Shown here piece after piece: positions 8,287-17,975 of a stretch of DNA of 64,000 nt. The translations under genes were made by a program, and so were the position numbers. The stretch comes from an uncultured Saprospiraceae bacterium. GTDB lineage: Bacteria > Bacteroidota > Bacteroidia > Chitinophagales > Saprospiraceae. Location of the stretch: positions 1 through 64,000 of the forward strand of contig CALDTZ010000102.1 in assembly GCA_937924805.1 (NCBI GenBank), in the 5' to 3' direction. Positions within the stretch are counted from its first letter, which is position 1; every line of letters starts with the position of its first letter. Under the pieces are notes generated by a model. The model ran no database searches, was not told the DNA's origin, and saw only the letters and a program-made list of their open reading frames with translations.

Positions 8287-11112
8287 TTGAAGGAAGAACC
8301 TTTTATACATGTTATCGGTGCAAGAGAAAATAATCTCAAAAACATTGATGTAAAAATCCCTAAAAACAAACTAGTCGTTATAACTGGTCTAAGTGGTAGT
8401 GGAAAATCATCCTTAGCTTTTGATACGATCTATGCTGAAGGTCAACGACGGTATATGGAGACCTTTTCTGCCTATGCACGTCAGTTTCTAGGCCAAATGG
8501 AACGACCAGATGTTGATAAAGTAGAAGGGCTTAGTCCTGTTATTTCAATTGAACAAAAAACGACTTCATGGAATCCTAGAAGTACAGTGGGTACAACAAC
8601 TGAAATTTATGACTTTTTAAGACTACTATATGCTAGGATTGGCGATGCCTATTCTTTTATTAGTGGAAATAAAATGGTTAAATATTCTGAAGTACAAATC
8701 ATAGAAAAAATACTCGAAGATTATAGTGAAAAAAAGATTGCCATACTAGCTCCTGTAGTGAGAGCAAGAAAAGGACATTACAGGGATTTATTTGAACAAA
8801 CAAGAAAAAAAGGATACTCCAAAGTACGAGTTGATGGTGAAATTATTGATCTTAAGCCTGGGTTAAAACTCGATCGATATAAAACACATGATATAGAGAT
8901 TGTCATCGATCGGATCAGTGTAAATGCTAGTAAACGAGATCGGCTTGCCGATTCTATACGAATTGCATTGAGAACTGGTCAGTCCTTCATATTAGTACTT
9001 GACATTGAAAAGAACGAACTCAGAACTTTCAGTAAATTTTTAATGGATCCAGATTCTGGGATATCCTACGAAGAACCTTCACCAAATACGTTTTCGTTTA
9101 ATTCACCGTATGGAACTTGTCCAGAATGCAAAGGTTTAGGTAAAGTTAACACGGTGGATATGGAAAAAGTCATTCCTGATGACACAAAATCTATCAATCA
9201 AGAAGGGATTGCACCATTTGGAGAAGTGCGTCAAAACTCTACTTTTACTCAGTTACGAAAGATTGCTAAAGAATTCAAATTTAGTTTTGCAACTCCTGTT
9301 AAAGACATCCCTGAAGATGCTCTAGAAATCATATTGAATGGAGGTAGAGATGCTTTAGCAAAAAAAGGAAACGTTACTCTTCACGACTTTGTGTATGACC
9401 TAGAAGCGGAAGGTATTATCCATATGCTTGAACGATGGTACAAAGATTCTGGGTCTGAAAAAATAAGACAATGGGCAGAAGAGTTTATGTCCATCAAGGT
9501 ATGCAGTTCTTGTGAAGGATTCAGATTAAAAAAAGAAGCACTGCATTACAAACTTGGGGAAAAACATATTGGAGAGCTTGCTAATATGGATCTCGATGTG
9601 CTTGCAGAATGGTTTAATAAAATCGAACAACATTTAGATAAAAAACAAAAAGAAATAGCCAAAGATGTCATCAAGGAAATAAAAATGCGCTTGACTTTTC
9701 TTTTAAATGTTGGTCTTAATTATTTGCATTTAAATCGACCAACCAGAACTTTATCCGGGGGTGAATCCCAAAGAACAAGGTTGGCCACCCAAATTGGATC
9801 TCAACTTACAGGAATCACATACATCTTAGATGAACCTAGTATTGGTTTACACCAAAGGGATAATAAAAAACTAATTGCTGCGCTTACCAATTTGACAATG
9901 ATTGGGAATACTGTAATTGTAGTAGAACATGACAAGGATATAATGTTGGCTTCAGATTATTTAATTGATTTAGGCCCGGGTGCCGGAGATCATGGTGGCG
10001 CCATTATAGATGAAGGAATTCCTTCGAGTTTCAAAAACGGAACTGGCATCACTGCACGATATCTAAACAATGTAGATACCATTGAAATACCACCTAAACG
10101 ACGAAAAGGGAACGGTTTAAAAATCGAACTCAAAGGGGCTCAGGGTCATAATCTTAAAAAAGTAAACCTTACCCTACCCTTAGGTTGTTTTATATGTGTA
10201 ACAGGCGTATCAGGGAGTGGAAAGTCAAGTTTAATCAATGAAACCTTGTATCCTATCCTAAGAAATCATTTATATAAAAGTCTTAAAAAACCTTTACCCT
10301 ACAACAAGATAAAAGGATTGGACAATATTGATAAAGTTATAGAAATTGATCAAAGTCCGATTGGTCGAACTCCAAGAAGTAATCCAGCAACATATACAGG
10401 TGTATTTACAGATATTAGAAATTTATTTTCCATTATTCCCGAAGCAAAAATTAGAGGATATAAATCTGGAAGGTTTTCTTTTAATGTAAAAGGAGGTAGA
10501 TGTGAAACTTGTCGGGGTGGTGGTAAGCGTGTAATCGAAATGAATTTTCTTCCTGATGTTTATGTAGATTGCGAGACTTGCTTAGGAAAGCGATACAATA
10601 GAGAAACACTTGAAATCATATTCAAAGGAAAATCAATTTCTGATGTTTTAGAAATGCGAATTGAAGAAGCGGTGAAATTTTTCGAAAACATTCCTAATAT
10701 TTATAGAAAATTAAAAACCATCGAAAGTGTCGGTTTAGGTTATATTACACTAGGCCAACAGGCGACAACCTTATCCGGTGGTGAAGCACAGCGAATAAAA
10801 CTATCGCAAGAGCTAGCAAAGAAAGATACGGGCAATACCATATATATATTGGACGAACCAAGTACAGGACTACATTTTGCGGATATCAAGCATTTAATCA
10901 ATGTGCTAAACAAATTGGTTAACAAGGGAAATACGATCGTCATTATCGAGCACAATATGGATATTATAAAGGTGGCGGATCACATCATAGATGTTGGACC
11001 TGAAGCTGGTCGGCACGGTGGAACTATCGTTTTTACTGGCACTCCAGAAAAAATGGTCAAACAAAATGCTGGACATACTGCTGAATATCTTGCCCTTGAA
11101 TTAAACCAATAA
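8287..11112 (+). CDS. uvrA: Excinuclease ABC subunit A
   Basis: A 941-residue damage-recognition ATPase of nucleotide excision repair, of usual UvrA length. The first Walker A is GLSGSGKSS (34-42) and the second GVSGSGKSS (640-648). Two ABC signatures ([12 protein letters not shown] and [13 protein letters not shown]), two Walker B segments ([12 protein letters not shown] and [12 protein letters not shown]) and zinc-binding CxxC pairs ([32 protein letters not shown]) are all present. Translation appears to start at TTG (8287): the nearest upstream ATG (8274) hits a stop after three codons, while homology begins at once with [15 protein letters not shown]. It lies 14 bp after the PNP gene. Confidence 0.97.
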   Translation: MKEEPFIHVIGARENNLKNIDVKIPKNKLVVITGLSGSGKSSLAFDTIYAEGQRRYMETFSAYARQFLGQMERPDVDKVEGLSPVISIEQKTTSWNPRSTVGTTTEIYDFLRLLYARIGDAYSFISGNKMVKYSEVQIIEKILEDYSEKKIAILAPVVRARKGHYRDLFEQTRKKGYSKVRVDGEIIDLKPGLKLDRYKTHDIEIVIDRISVNASKRDRLADSIRIALRTGQSFILVLDIEKNELRTFSKFLMDPDSGISYEEPSPNTFSFNSPYGTCPECKGLGKVNTVDMEKVIPDDTKSINQEGIAPFGEVRQNSTFTQLRKIAKEFKFSFATPVKDIPEDALEIILNGGRDALAKKGNVTLHDFVYDLEAEGIIHMLERWYKDSGSEKIRQWAEEFMSIKVCSSCEGFRLKKEALHYKLGEKHIGELANMDLDVLAEWFNKIEQHLDKKQKEIAKDVIKEIKMRLTFLLNVGLNYLHLNRPTRTLSGGESQRTRLATQIGSQLTGITYILDEPSIGLHQRDNKKLIAALTNLTMIGNTVIVVEHDKDIMLASDYLIDLGPGAGDHGGAIIDEGIPSSFKNGTGITARYLNNVDTIEIPPKRRKGNGLKIELKGAQGHNLKKVNLTLPLGCFICVTGVSGSGKSSLINETLYPILRNHLYKSLKKPLPYNKIKGLDNIDKVIEIDQSPIGRTPRSNPATYTGVFTDIRNLFSIIPEAKIRGYKSGRFSFNVKGGRCETCRGGGKRVIEMNFLPDVYVDCETCLGKRYNRETLEIIFKGKSISDVLEMRIEEAVKFFENIPNIYRKLKTIESVGLGYITLGQQATTLSGGEAQRIKLSQELAKKDTGNTIYILDEPSTGLHFADIKHLINVLNKLVNKGNTIVIIEHNMDIIKVADHIIDVGPEAGRHGGTIVFTGTPEKMVKQNAGHTAEYLALELNQ

Positions 11113-11116
11113 AAAA

Positions 11117-11141
11117 ACCGTTCCAAAGGCAATGGAACGGT
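11117..11141 (+). terminator. Hairpin after uvrA
   Basis: ACCGTTCC (11117-11124) and GGAACGGT (11134-11141) form an 8-bp stem with a 9-nt loop just past the uvrA stop. There is no T-run on the plus strand; the run of A lies on the 5' side. It is a weak or factor-assisted terminator at best. Confidence 0.45.
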
Positions 11142-11266
11142 CACTAAGCTTTTAAAGAACCATTGAATAAGGCAAAACTCAATCTCAATATTAGGGATTC
11201 AAAAAATATGCCAAAATCAAACTTTACCTTGATTCAACGTCTTATATACCTTAATTACCATATTTA

Positions 11267-11297
11267 TTTGTAAAAACGCCGAAACATAGTACCTTTG
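11267..11297 (+). promoter_or_regulatory. Consensus Bacteroidota promoter for the PpiD-like gene
   Basis: TTTG (11267-11270), a 19-nt spacer and TACCTTTG (11290-11297) match TTTG-N19/20-TAnnTTTG exactly. Initiation near 11302 gives a leader of about 40 nt before the ATG at 11344. Confidence 0.7.
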
Positions 11298-11343
11298 CAC
11301 CTCTTAAGCATACGCCTAATATTATTATAAAATTTAGACAAGA

Positions 11344-13455
11344 ATGGCATTAATTGGAAAGATTAGAAAAAACTTTTGGCTAGTACTTATCCTACTAGGA
11401 TTAGCACTAGCTGCATTTGTATTGATGGATATGACATCTGCAGGAAATAGAGGTGGTGGAGTGAGTAGTTTAAAAATGGGGAAAATCAACGGAACTTCAA
11501 TAACCTATGATGACTTCCAGCGAACAGAAACTTCATACTATGGCAACAACAATTCAGATCCATTTGCTAAAAAGAATTCAATTTGGAATTTTTATGTAGA
11601 GAACGCATTAATAAGTGCTGAAGCTGATAAATTAGGATTAGCGGTAAGTCAAGAAGAATTAATGGATTTACAATTTGGTGAAAATTTGAGCCCCGTTGTT
11701 CAAACGAACTGGACGAATCCACAAACAAGACAAGTTGATAGAGCCCAACTTAATCAGTTTAAAACAGTGATCGAAAACGGAGAGGAAATGAATCCGCAAT
11801 TTAGAGCTTACTGGGCTGAGCAAGAAAAGCAAATTGTTAAAAGTCGATTACAAACAAAGATCAATAATTTAGTTTCGAAAGGAATTTACACTCCAAAATG
11901 GTTAGCAGAAGAATCGTTTAAAGAAGATAACACGAAAGCTGATATCTCTTTTGTAAAAATTCCATTTGACAATATTACAAATGAAGTAGAAGTAAGTGAT
12001 AGTGATATTACGGCTTATTTAAAAGAAAATGCCATTCAATACACAAATGATGAAGAAACTAGAATCTTAGAATATCAAGTATTTGATGTTGTACCAACAG
12101 CAGCAGATTCAAGTTCGCAATATGATGCTGCAGCAAAAGTGGCTAACAACTTTAGATCATCAACGAATGATTCATTATTTGCTATCTCCAATGGTGGTGG
12201 GTATGCTAATTTTTATTTTAAGGATTCTGAGTTGCCAGCAGTAAGCAAGTCCAAAATTCAAGGTATGAATGTGGGTGACGTATATGGTCCTTATACTGAA
12301 AATAACGCATTCTCAATGGTAAAGTTGATTGACAAAAGAATTATTCCTGATACTGTATCAGCGAGACATATTCTTAGAAATGTAGATAGAACAAATAAAA
12401 CTCAGCTTGCTGAGGTGCAACGATTTGTTGATAGTTTAGAAAACTTAATTACAAGAGGAGTTGAAACATTTGAAGAATTAGCAACAAAACATAGTCAAGA
12501 TCCTGGATCAGGAGCTAAAGGCGGTGATCTAGGTCAATTTGGTCAAGGGCGAATGGTTCCTGAATTTAATGATGTTTGTTTTATCACAGGAAAAAAAGGT
12601 AAAATGTATAGCGTCGTTTCTCAATTTGGTGTTCACCTTATAAGAATTGATGATAAGCTATTTAGAACACAAGAACCGAAGTATAAAATTGCAAGTATTG
12701 TTAAACCAATTATTCCTTCTGAAGAAACACAGAATGCCGTCTATGATGTAGCAGCTGAAATAGTAAGTGATTTTAGAGATATCGAATCTTTAAGAGCAGC
12801 GAATAAAAACGGAACATTTGTTAGTTCACCGGCAGTAGATGCAAACTCATTTACCTTAGGTGATTTAGGATCTGGACAAACCCCAAGAGATATGATCAAA
12901 TGGGCATTTAATCCTTCAACAGAGATCAACGATATTGCTCCAGATGTATATTCGTTTTCGGACAAAGTAAATTTTTACAACAATAAATATGTTGTTGCAA
13001 GTTTGAAATCTATCGAACCTGCCGGACTTCAAAGTGCTGCAGCAGCTAGATCAACAGTTGAAACAGCTGTACGTAATAATCTAAAAGCAAAAGCATTAGC
13101 TTCAGAACTAAAGGTAACTTCGTTAGCTGATGTAGCAAGTAAATACAACGTATCTGTTCAAGATGCTGCTGATATTTCAATAAAAGGTGGTTTTATTCCG
13201 GGTGTTGGAAACGAACCTGAAGTTATTGGTGCTGCTTTTGGTATTCCAGTACAAAGTATATCAAAGCCGATTGTTGGTAGTAGTGGTTTATTTTTAGTTA
13301 GTCCTAAAAGTAAAAGTGAAGCAGGAACTGCGACAAACCTACCTTTTGTTATGAATAATACAAATCAAGCGATTCGTCAATCGATAACTTCTGGATTAAT
13401 CCAATCGTTAAAAGATGGTGCGAAAATAGAAGACGAAAGAGCTACCTTCTTCTAG
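11344..13455 (+). CDS. Membrane-anchored parvulin-type peptidyl-prolyl isomerase (PpiD/SurA-like)
   Basis: A 703-residue envelope chaperone. A single N-terminal membrane anchor (about residues 9-30, NFWLVLILLGLALAAFVLM) places the rest in the periplasm. A SurA_N-like helical region (GKINGTSITYDDFQ onward) comes next, and a parvulin (PpiC) domain at about 338-440 carries ARHIL, FEELATKHSQDPGS, GGDLGQFGQGRMVPEF and SQFGVHLIRID. A second, degenerate PPIase-like region fills the C-terminal third. This arrangement and length are usual for Bacteroidota PpiD-like proteins, which assist outer-membrane protein folding. The gene has its own promoter and terminator, so it is probably monocistronic. Confidence 0.9.
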   Translation: MALIGKIRKNFWLVLILLGLALAAFVLMDMTSAGNRGGGVSSLKMGKINGTSITYDDFQRTETSYYGNNNSDPFAKKNSIWNFYVENALISAEADKLGLAVSQEELMDLQFGENLSPVVQTNWTNPQTRQVDRAQLNQFKTVIENGEEMNPQFRAYWAEQEKQIVKSRLQTKINNLVSKGIYTPKWLAEESFKEDNTKADISFVKIPFDNITNEVEVSDSDITAYLKENAIQYTNDEETRILEYQVFDVVPTAADSSSQYDAAAKVANNFRSSTNDSLFAISNGGGYANFYFKDSELPAVSKSKIQGMNVGDVYGPYTENNAFSMVKLIDKRIIPDTVSARHILRNVDRTNKTQLAEVQRFVDSLENLITRGVETFEELATKHSQDPGSGAKGGDLGQFGQGRMVPEFNDVCFITGKKGKMYSVVSQFGVHLIRIDDKLFRTQEPKYKIASIVKPIIPSEETQNAVYDVAAEIVSDFRDIESLRAANKNGTFVSSPAVDANSFTLGDLGSGQTPRDMIKWAFNPSTEINDIAPDVYSFSDKVNFYNNKYVVASLKSIEPAGLQSAAAARSTVETAVRNNLKAKALASELKVTSLADVASKYNVSVQDAADISIKGGFIPGVGNEPEVIGAAFGIPVQSISKPIVGSSGLFLVSPKSKSEAGTATNLPFVMNNTNQAIRQSITSGLIQSLKDGAKIEDERATFF

Positions 13456-13472
13456 GCTAAACATAAAATAGT

Positions 13473-13510
13473 AAAAGGCCAATTATTGTAGGATAATTGG
13501 CCTTTTTTTT
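13473..13510 (+). terminator. Strong intrinsic terminator after the PpiD-like gene
   Basis: A 14-bp perfect stem (13473-13486 with 13493-13506, core AGGCCAATTAT/ATAATTGGCCT) with a 6-nt loop runs into a T-run ending at 13510. Confidence 0.9.
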
Positions 13511-13574
13511 ATGCCTTAATCAAAAAACAATATTTGATGCAGCTATTCCAATTATTGAATAGGACACTTTATAT

Positions 13575-13582
13575 TACTTTTG
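13575..13582 (+). promoter_or_regulatory. Candidate -7 box for the MORN lipoprotein/porQ unit
   Basis: TACTTTTG fits TAnnTTTG exactly. A TTG lies 17 nt upstream (13555-13557), slightly shorter than the usual spacing. The next gene starts at 13659. Confidence 0.4.
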
Positions 13583-13658
13583 TAATTTGAGTTAAAATCA
13601 TTAATACCTTAGATAATCTACAATTCATTTTTTCGTTTTAATTTGCGTAACTGTACTT

Positions 13659-14309
13659 ATGAATGCAACTCCGAAATTTCTATTCTATGTTTTTTTTGCT
13701 ATAACTTTTGTAGGATGCAAATCCAATGAGTTTATAGAAGTCAAAGATGATCAAGGAAAGGTTATTGAAAAATATCAAACAAATAAAAACAAACAAAAAG
13801 ATGGTGTTGCTTATACCTATTTTGAAGATGGAGCAATACAATCAGAACAGCATTACACCGATGGAAAATTAGATGGTCAACGTACGCTCTATTACAAAAA
13901 AGGGAATATCGAAATTGTAGAAATGTACACGGATGGTGTTATCGATGGTCCTTATAAAGTATTCCACGAAAACGACCAACTTCATATAGATGTAAACTAC
14001 ATAAATGGAGCAATGCAAGGTAAATTGTTTCGCTATTTTGACTCAGGCGCAATTATGGAAGAAGTAACCATGGCTGATAATGAAGAAAATGGGCCATTTA
14101 AAGAATATTACGAAAATGGAACACCTCAATGGGTCGGTCAATATCTGAATGGTGAAAACGAAGTTGGTTTGCTCCAGCAATATGATGAACAAGGAAACTT
14201 AATTAAAAAAATGATGTGCGACAGTTTTGCAGTCTGTCAAACAATATGGACACCTGAAGAAGGAGATATTGTACCCAAAAAATTAAAATTGACGCATGAT
14301 AAAAAGTAA
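13659..14309 (+). CDS. MORN-like (YwqK-type) repeat lipoprotein
   Basis: A 216-residue lipoprotein with a signal sequence ending in the lipobox FVGC (Cys20), so it should be lipidated in the envelope. The mature protein is built from MORN-like repeats of the pattern YF.DG.I..E..Y.DGK.DG...YY..G, such as YFEDGAIQSEQHYTDGKLDG and the FDSGAI and YENGTP repeats. These are often labelled 'toxin-antitoxin YwqK family antitoxin', but no toxin gene is present and that label should not be read as function. It overlaps porQ by 14 bp, indicating translational coupling and perhaps a T9SS-linked role, which is inferred. Confidence 0.8.
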   Translation: MNATPKFLFYVFFAITFVGCKSNEFIEVKDDQGKVIEKYQTNKNKQKDGVAYTYFEDGAIQSEQHYTDGKLDGQRTLYYKKGNIEIVEMYTDGVIDGPYKVFHENDQLHIDVNYINGAMQGKLFRYFDSGAIMEEVTMADNEENGPFKEYYENGTPQWVGQYLNGENEVGLLQQYDEQGNLIKKMMCDSFAVCQTIWTPEEGDIVPKKLKLTHDKK

Positions 14310-15345
14310 CTTTTTTACCTTTTTATTCTTATTCTCTTCTACCCTTTTAATAGGACAATTAGGCACATATGATGTGTTTGATTTCATTCACCTTCCGTCG
14401 AATGCTAGAACAAATGCACTAGGCGGTAGTTTAGTCTCTGTTGCGGATGATGATGTTGCGTTGGCCCATCATAATCCTGCTCTGATAAACAAACTACATC
14501 ATAATCAATTTAGTGTAAGCCATGAATTTCATTTTGCCGGTATTAATTATGGTTATACGAGCTATGGTTGGCATTTAGATAGCCTAGGTCTAAGCTTAAA
14601 TGCTTCAGCTCAGTATCTATCTTATGGAGAGTTTGATAGAGCCGATGACTTTGGAAACATTGATGGCACATTTGGCGCTCGTGAAACAGCTTTTACTTTA
14701 GGAATAGCAAAACAAGTAAACAACAGAATTTCAATTGGTACAAACCTCCGAATGATGAATGCCTCGCTAGACACCTATGGCTCGACTGCTGTGGCAATGG
14801 ATTTAGGCATGTACTATGGTAATCCTGAAAAAAGATTTGGCTTTGGTGCGGTGATCAAAAATATAGGAAGACAGCTAACAACATTTAATGGTGAAAAAGA
14901 ATTTGTTCAATATGATGTCCAAATCGGAATGTCAAAAAAACTAACCCATCTACCATTTCGATACAGCATCATTGCTCATCATTTACAGCAATGGAATATC
15001 CGTTATAAAGACCCTGCTGATGTAGAAACTGACATTTTAGGTGTGGTCATTGAAGAACCTGCTTTTAGAGTCAATGTAGATAATCTATTTAGACATTTAA
15101 TATTCAGTGGTGAATTCTTGTTAGGAAAGCGAGAGCAAATTCGTTTACGTTTCGGTTATAATCACTTTAGGAGACAAGAGTTAAGCGTATCCACTTTTTC
15201 AAGCCTTGCAGGGTTTTCTTTTGGTTTTGGAATAAATATAAGGAAGATAAAAATTGACTACGGAGTTGCATGTTACCACTTAGAGGGTGGGACGAATCAA
15301 CTCACAATACGAATGAATTTTGTTGATATGTTTCGAAAGATATAA
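14296..15345 (+). CDS. porQ: Type IX secretion system protein PorQ
   Basis: A 349-residue outer-membrane beta-barrel of the PorV/PorQ (UPF0164/FadL-like) family. After a signal peptide (cleaved near LIGQLGTY) it has the hallmark start FIHLPSNARTNALGGSLVSV and NPALIN, alternating beta-strand sequence throughout, and the C-terminal GFGINIRKIKIDYGVACY segment typical of PorQ. PorQ is an attachment-complex component that helps retain or modify T9SS cargo at the surface. It overlaps the upstream lipoprotein by 14 bp and is 2 bp from the next barrel gene, making a three-gene unit. Confidence 0.85.
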   Translation: MIKSNFFTFLFLFSSTLLIGQLGTYDVFDFIHLPSNARTNALGGSLVSVADDDVALAHHNPALINKLHHNQFSVSHEFHFAGINYGYTSYGWHLDSLGLSLNASAQYLSYGEFDRADDFGNIDGTFGARETAFTLGIAKQVNNRISIGTNLRMMNASLDTYGSTAVAMDLGMYYGNPEKRFGFGAVIKNIGRQLTTFNGEKEFVQYDVQIGMSKKLTHLPFRYSIIAHHLQQWNIRYKDPADVETDILGVVIEEPAFRVNVDNLFRHLIFSGEFLLGKREQIRLRFGYNHFRRQELSVSTFSSLAGFSFGFGINIRKIKIDYGVACYHLEGGTNQLTIRMNFVDMFRKI

Positions 15346-15347
15346 TT

Positions 15348-15947
15348 ATGAAAAAAATCCTTCTTCTTTTTCTTTTATCCTCTATTTATGGAATTGGTAA
15401 TACACAAACATCATGGTATCCTAGCGCAGGTGTAAATATTTCTACAATAAGTTCCAAAAATGAAAATTACGAAACAAAACGGGCGATTGGTTTTAATGCA
15501 GGATTAACCGTACAAAAAAAAATAACAGATGATTGGGCTGTAAACTTGTTACTTCAGGCTACACAAAAAGGATACAATGCAGAACAACCATTTTTAGATG
15601 GCACTTATGGTCAATCATATATTTATACGGACCTACTCCCTACCATCGAGTACTATGTTTTGGATAATATAAGTGTACAGATGGGGTTAAATCTAGGTTT
15701 TCTAACTTATGAATATCAAAAAACTCAAACTGGAATTGAGCAACCTTTTTCAAGTAGCAATTTGGTTGATTTTGGATATGCTACGGGCTTGAGTATATAT
15801 ATGAATCGTATCAAACTATCTGCCTTTATTAATAATGGGATATCAAATATTGATACATTTCGAGTAACGAATGAAAATGGTGACCCAATAGGAACTACTT
15901 CTTTAAAAAACAGCGTCATTCATTTTAGTCTGGGGTACAAAATTTAA
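15348..15947 (+). CDS. Outer-membrane beta-barrel protein
   Basis: A 199-residue protein with a signal peptide (cleaved near GIGNTQTSW) and a mature region of alternating hydrophobic and polar strands: SWYPSAGVNISTIS at the start, repeated NL/GLN..FLTYEY segments, and a final VIHFSLGYKI strand. This is the layout of the small PorT/OmpW-like 'outer membrane beta-barrel' families. No specific function can be assigned. It starts 2 bp after porQ and is probably co-transcribed with it. Confidence 0.75.
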   Translation: MKKILLLFLLSSIYGIGNTQTSWYPSAGVNISTISSKNENYETKRAIGFNAGLTVQKKITDDWAVNLLLQATQKGYNAEQPFLDGTYGQSYIYTDLLPTIEYYVLDNISVQMGLNLGFLTYEYQKTQTGIEQPFSSSNLVDFGYATGLSIYMNRIKLSAFINNGISNIDTFRVTNENGDPIGTTSLKNSVIHFSLGYKI

Positions 15948-16069
15948 TATTTGTCGCTTGCTGAAAACGCCTTTTTAGTATCTACCTATTTATCTGTAAA
16001 AATAAAGCATTACAACATAATAACAAGGAAGGTACGTCGGCAAACAACTAAACCTTTTCTGTTCTATCC

Positions 16070-16098
16070 TTTGATTGCTTGAATAAATGATAAGTTTG
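16070..16098 (+). promoter_or_regulatory. Candidate promoter of the PLP decarboxylase gene
   Basis: TTTG (16070-16073) and TAAGTTTG (16091-16098) match both consensus boxes. The spacer is 17 nt, shorter than the usual 19-20. The coding start is at 16125. Confidence 0.45.
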
Positions 16099-16124
16099 CA
16101 ATTATTTAGCAAATCATTATTCAA

Positions 16125-17492
16125 ATGAACAAAGAGATAGAAATTTTCAAAGATATTGTTACTGAACTATTAGCAGATGAAAAAGTTAATCCAGTAATAA
16201 AACCAATTGACCCGACTACTCTTTTTAATTCATTAGATTTAAGTTTAACAGCTGAAGGCACCAAGCAACAAGACTTTATCCAAGCGCTAAAAGAGGTCGT
16301 TCTTGCATCTCCAAGGACTACAACCCATCGATTTTTTAATCAATTATTTGGCGGAAGAAATGCAACTGCAACTTTGGGTGACTTACTTGCTACTGTTTTA
16401 AATAATACCATGCACACGTACAAAGTGGCTGGTCCAATGGTAGGAATAGAAAAAGTAATGGCTAAAAAATTGTGCGATTTAATTGGGTATGGTCCTGCGT
16501 CTGAGGGTACAATTGGAGCAGGTGGCTCAATGACGAACTTCATGGGCATCCTAATGGCAAGAGATTCTTTTAACGAAAAAATTAAAACCGAAGGAGTTCA
16601 TCAAACCATGATTGCTTATACTAGCAAGGAATCACACTATTCAGTATCAAAAAATGCAACCTTTATTGGTATAGGTAGGAATAATGTACGTTATATTGAA
16701 AGTACAGAAACAGGTATTATGGATGTTGAAGATCTTGAAAAACAAATTCAAAAAGATATAGATGCTGGATTATCACCATTTTTTGTAAATGGAACAGCAG
16801 GAACAACTGTTTTAGGTGCATTTGACCCATTGGATAAAATTGGAGAAATCGCAAAGAAGTATAATTTATGGTTTCACGTAGATGGAGCTTATTGTGGATC
16901 TGTGCTGTTTAGTGAAAAGTATAAACATCTAGTTAAAGGATGTGAAAAAGCGGATTCTTTTACCCTTAATGCACACAAAATGCTAGGGACGCCCGTCTCA
17001 TGTTCATTTATAATGGTTAAAGACAAAAAACACTTATTCAGTTCTTTTTCTAATGATGCTTCCTATTTATATCAAATGGATAATGACGAATATAATCCAG
17101 GGAAAATTTCTTTTCAATGTGGAAGACGTAATGATGGCTTAAAAATGTGGGCACTTTGGAAATCCATTGGTGATAAAGGGCTTGAAAAAATTGTAGATCA
17201 TCAATTTGATTTAGCTGATATTGCTAGAGATTATATCAAAAATAATCCAAATTATACGTATTACAGCTTTGACGAATCAATTGGTGTTTGTTTCAATTAC
17301 AAAAATATATCACCAGAATTACTTACCAGCGAACTCTACAAATCAGGTAAATTAATGGTTGGTTTTGGAAAGTTTAAAACGGAAACATTTGTCCGTTTGG
17401 TCACCATCAATTATGGGAACAAAAAACAAGATATTTTAGATTTCTTTTCAATATTAGAAGATTTTGCAGATAATGACCTAGCTAAAAATTAA
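16125..17492 (+). CDS. Group II pyridoxal-phosphate-dependent amino-acid decarboxylase
   Basis: A 455-residue cytoplasmic decarboxylase related to glutamate and cysteine-sulfinate decarboxylases. Signature blocks include HRFFNQLFGG, GTIGAGGSMTNFMG, the cofactor-stacking His in SKESHYSV, NGTAGTTVLGAFDP, WFHVDGAYCGS and the Schiff-base lysine Lys285 in SFTLNAHKMLG. The blocks most resemble animal GAD and CSAD enzymes. Acidic substrates (glutamate, aspartate, cysteine sulfinate) are likely, but the exact one cannot be read from sequence. The last 11 bp overlap the convergent Smr gene. Confidence 0.88.
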   Translation: MNKEIEIFKDIVTELLADEKVNPVIKPIDPTTLFNSLDLSLTAEGTKQQDFIQALKEVVLASPRTTTHRFFNQLFGGRNATATLGDLLATVLNNTMHTYKVAGPMVGIEKVMAKKLCDLIGYGPASEGTIGAGGSMTNFMGILMARDSFNEKIKTEGVHQTMIAYTSKESHYSVSKNATFIGIGRNNVRYIESTETGIMDVEDLEKQIQKDIDAGLSPFFVNGTAGTTVLGAFDPLDKIGEIAKKYNLWFHVDGAYCGSVLFSEKYKHLVKGCEKADSFTLNAHKMLGTPVSCSFIMVKDKKHLFSSFSNDASYLYQMDNDEYNPGKISFQCGRRNDGLKMWALWKSIGDKGLEKIVDHQFDLADIARDYIKNNPNYTYYSFDESIGVCFNYKNISPELLTSELYKSGKLMVGFGKFKTETFVRLVTINYGNKKQDILDFFSILEDFADNDLAKN

Positions 17493-17973
17493 ACTGTACT
17501 TCTTGAGCTCCTCCATTATTTGTATCTATATGAAAATGTACTTCAGGATAGTTTTTTAGTAAATGGATCACCTCCATTTTGAGTTGACCTTTACCTTTGC
17601 CATGAATGATCGTAACTGTATATCTTCTCAATTTAATTGCTTGCTCAATGTAGGATTGACATGCAGCAATTTGATGATCAAGGATCTGAATTGGGTTTAC
17701 ATTAAGCATCGAAGGATTTAATTTTTCCATATGAAGATCAAGCACCGGGTTAAAGCTTTTTAGTTTTTGCCCACTAGGCGTCAAATCATCAAAATCATAC
17801 TTCTTCTTCTTTTTCTCGATATAAAGCAAAAGATTCGATCCTTTTGACTTAAAAATTTTATCTCCAATTCGTATTCGAGCTTTTTGATCTTTCGTTAAAC
17901 CTTCAAAAGTGCCGATTCGACCACTTTTTATCAATTTAACTTTTTCGCCAATCCATAAATCTTTTAGGTCCAT
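17482..17973 (-). CDS. Smr-domain protein
   Basis: A 163-residue protein. Residues about 1-60 form a small beta-rich domain (WIGEKVKLIKSGRIGTFEG) that resembles the KOW-like N-terminus of DUF2027-type proteins. The C-terminal half is an Smr domain with LDLHMEKL, a conserved Leu/Asp/His box, and TIIHGKGKGQLKMEV. Smr domains bind and often nick nucleic acids. In Bacteroidota this stand-alone form is common and its physiological role is unsettled. It starts 2 bp after the upstream metallophosphoesterase gene, so they are likely co-transcribed. Its end overlaps the convergent decarboxylase gene by 11 bp. Confidence 0.85.
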   Translation of the reverse strand: MDLKDLWIGEKVKLIKSGRIGTFEGLTKDQKARIRIGDKIFKSKGSNLLLYIEKKKKKYDFDDLTPSGQKLKSFNPVLDLHMEKLNPSMLNVNPIQILDHQIAACQSYIEQAIKLRRYTVTIIHGKGKGQLKMEVIHLLKNYPEVHFHIDTNNGGAQEVQFNF

Positions 17974-17975
17974 AT

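Noticed and set aside
13659..14309. Toxin-antitoxin system from the YwqK-type label
   Set aside because: No toxin gene is adjacent; MORN-like repeats with a lipobox next to porQ indicate an envelope protein.
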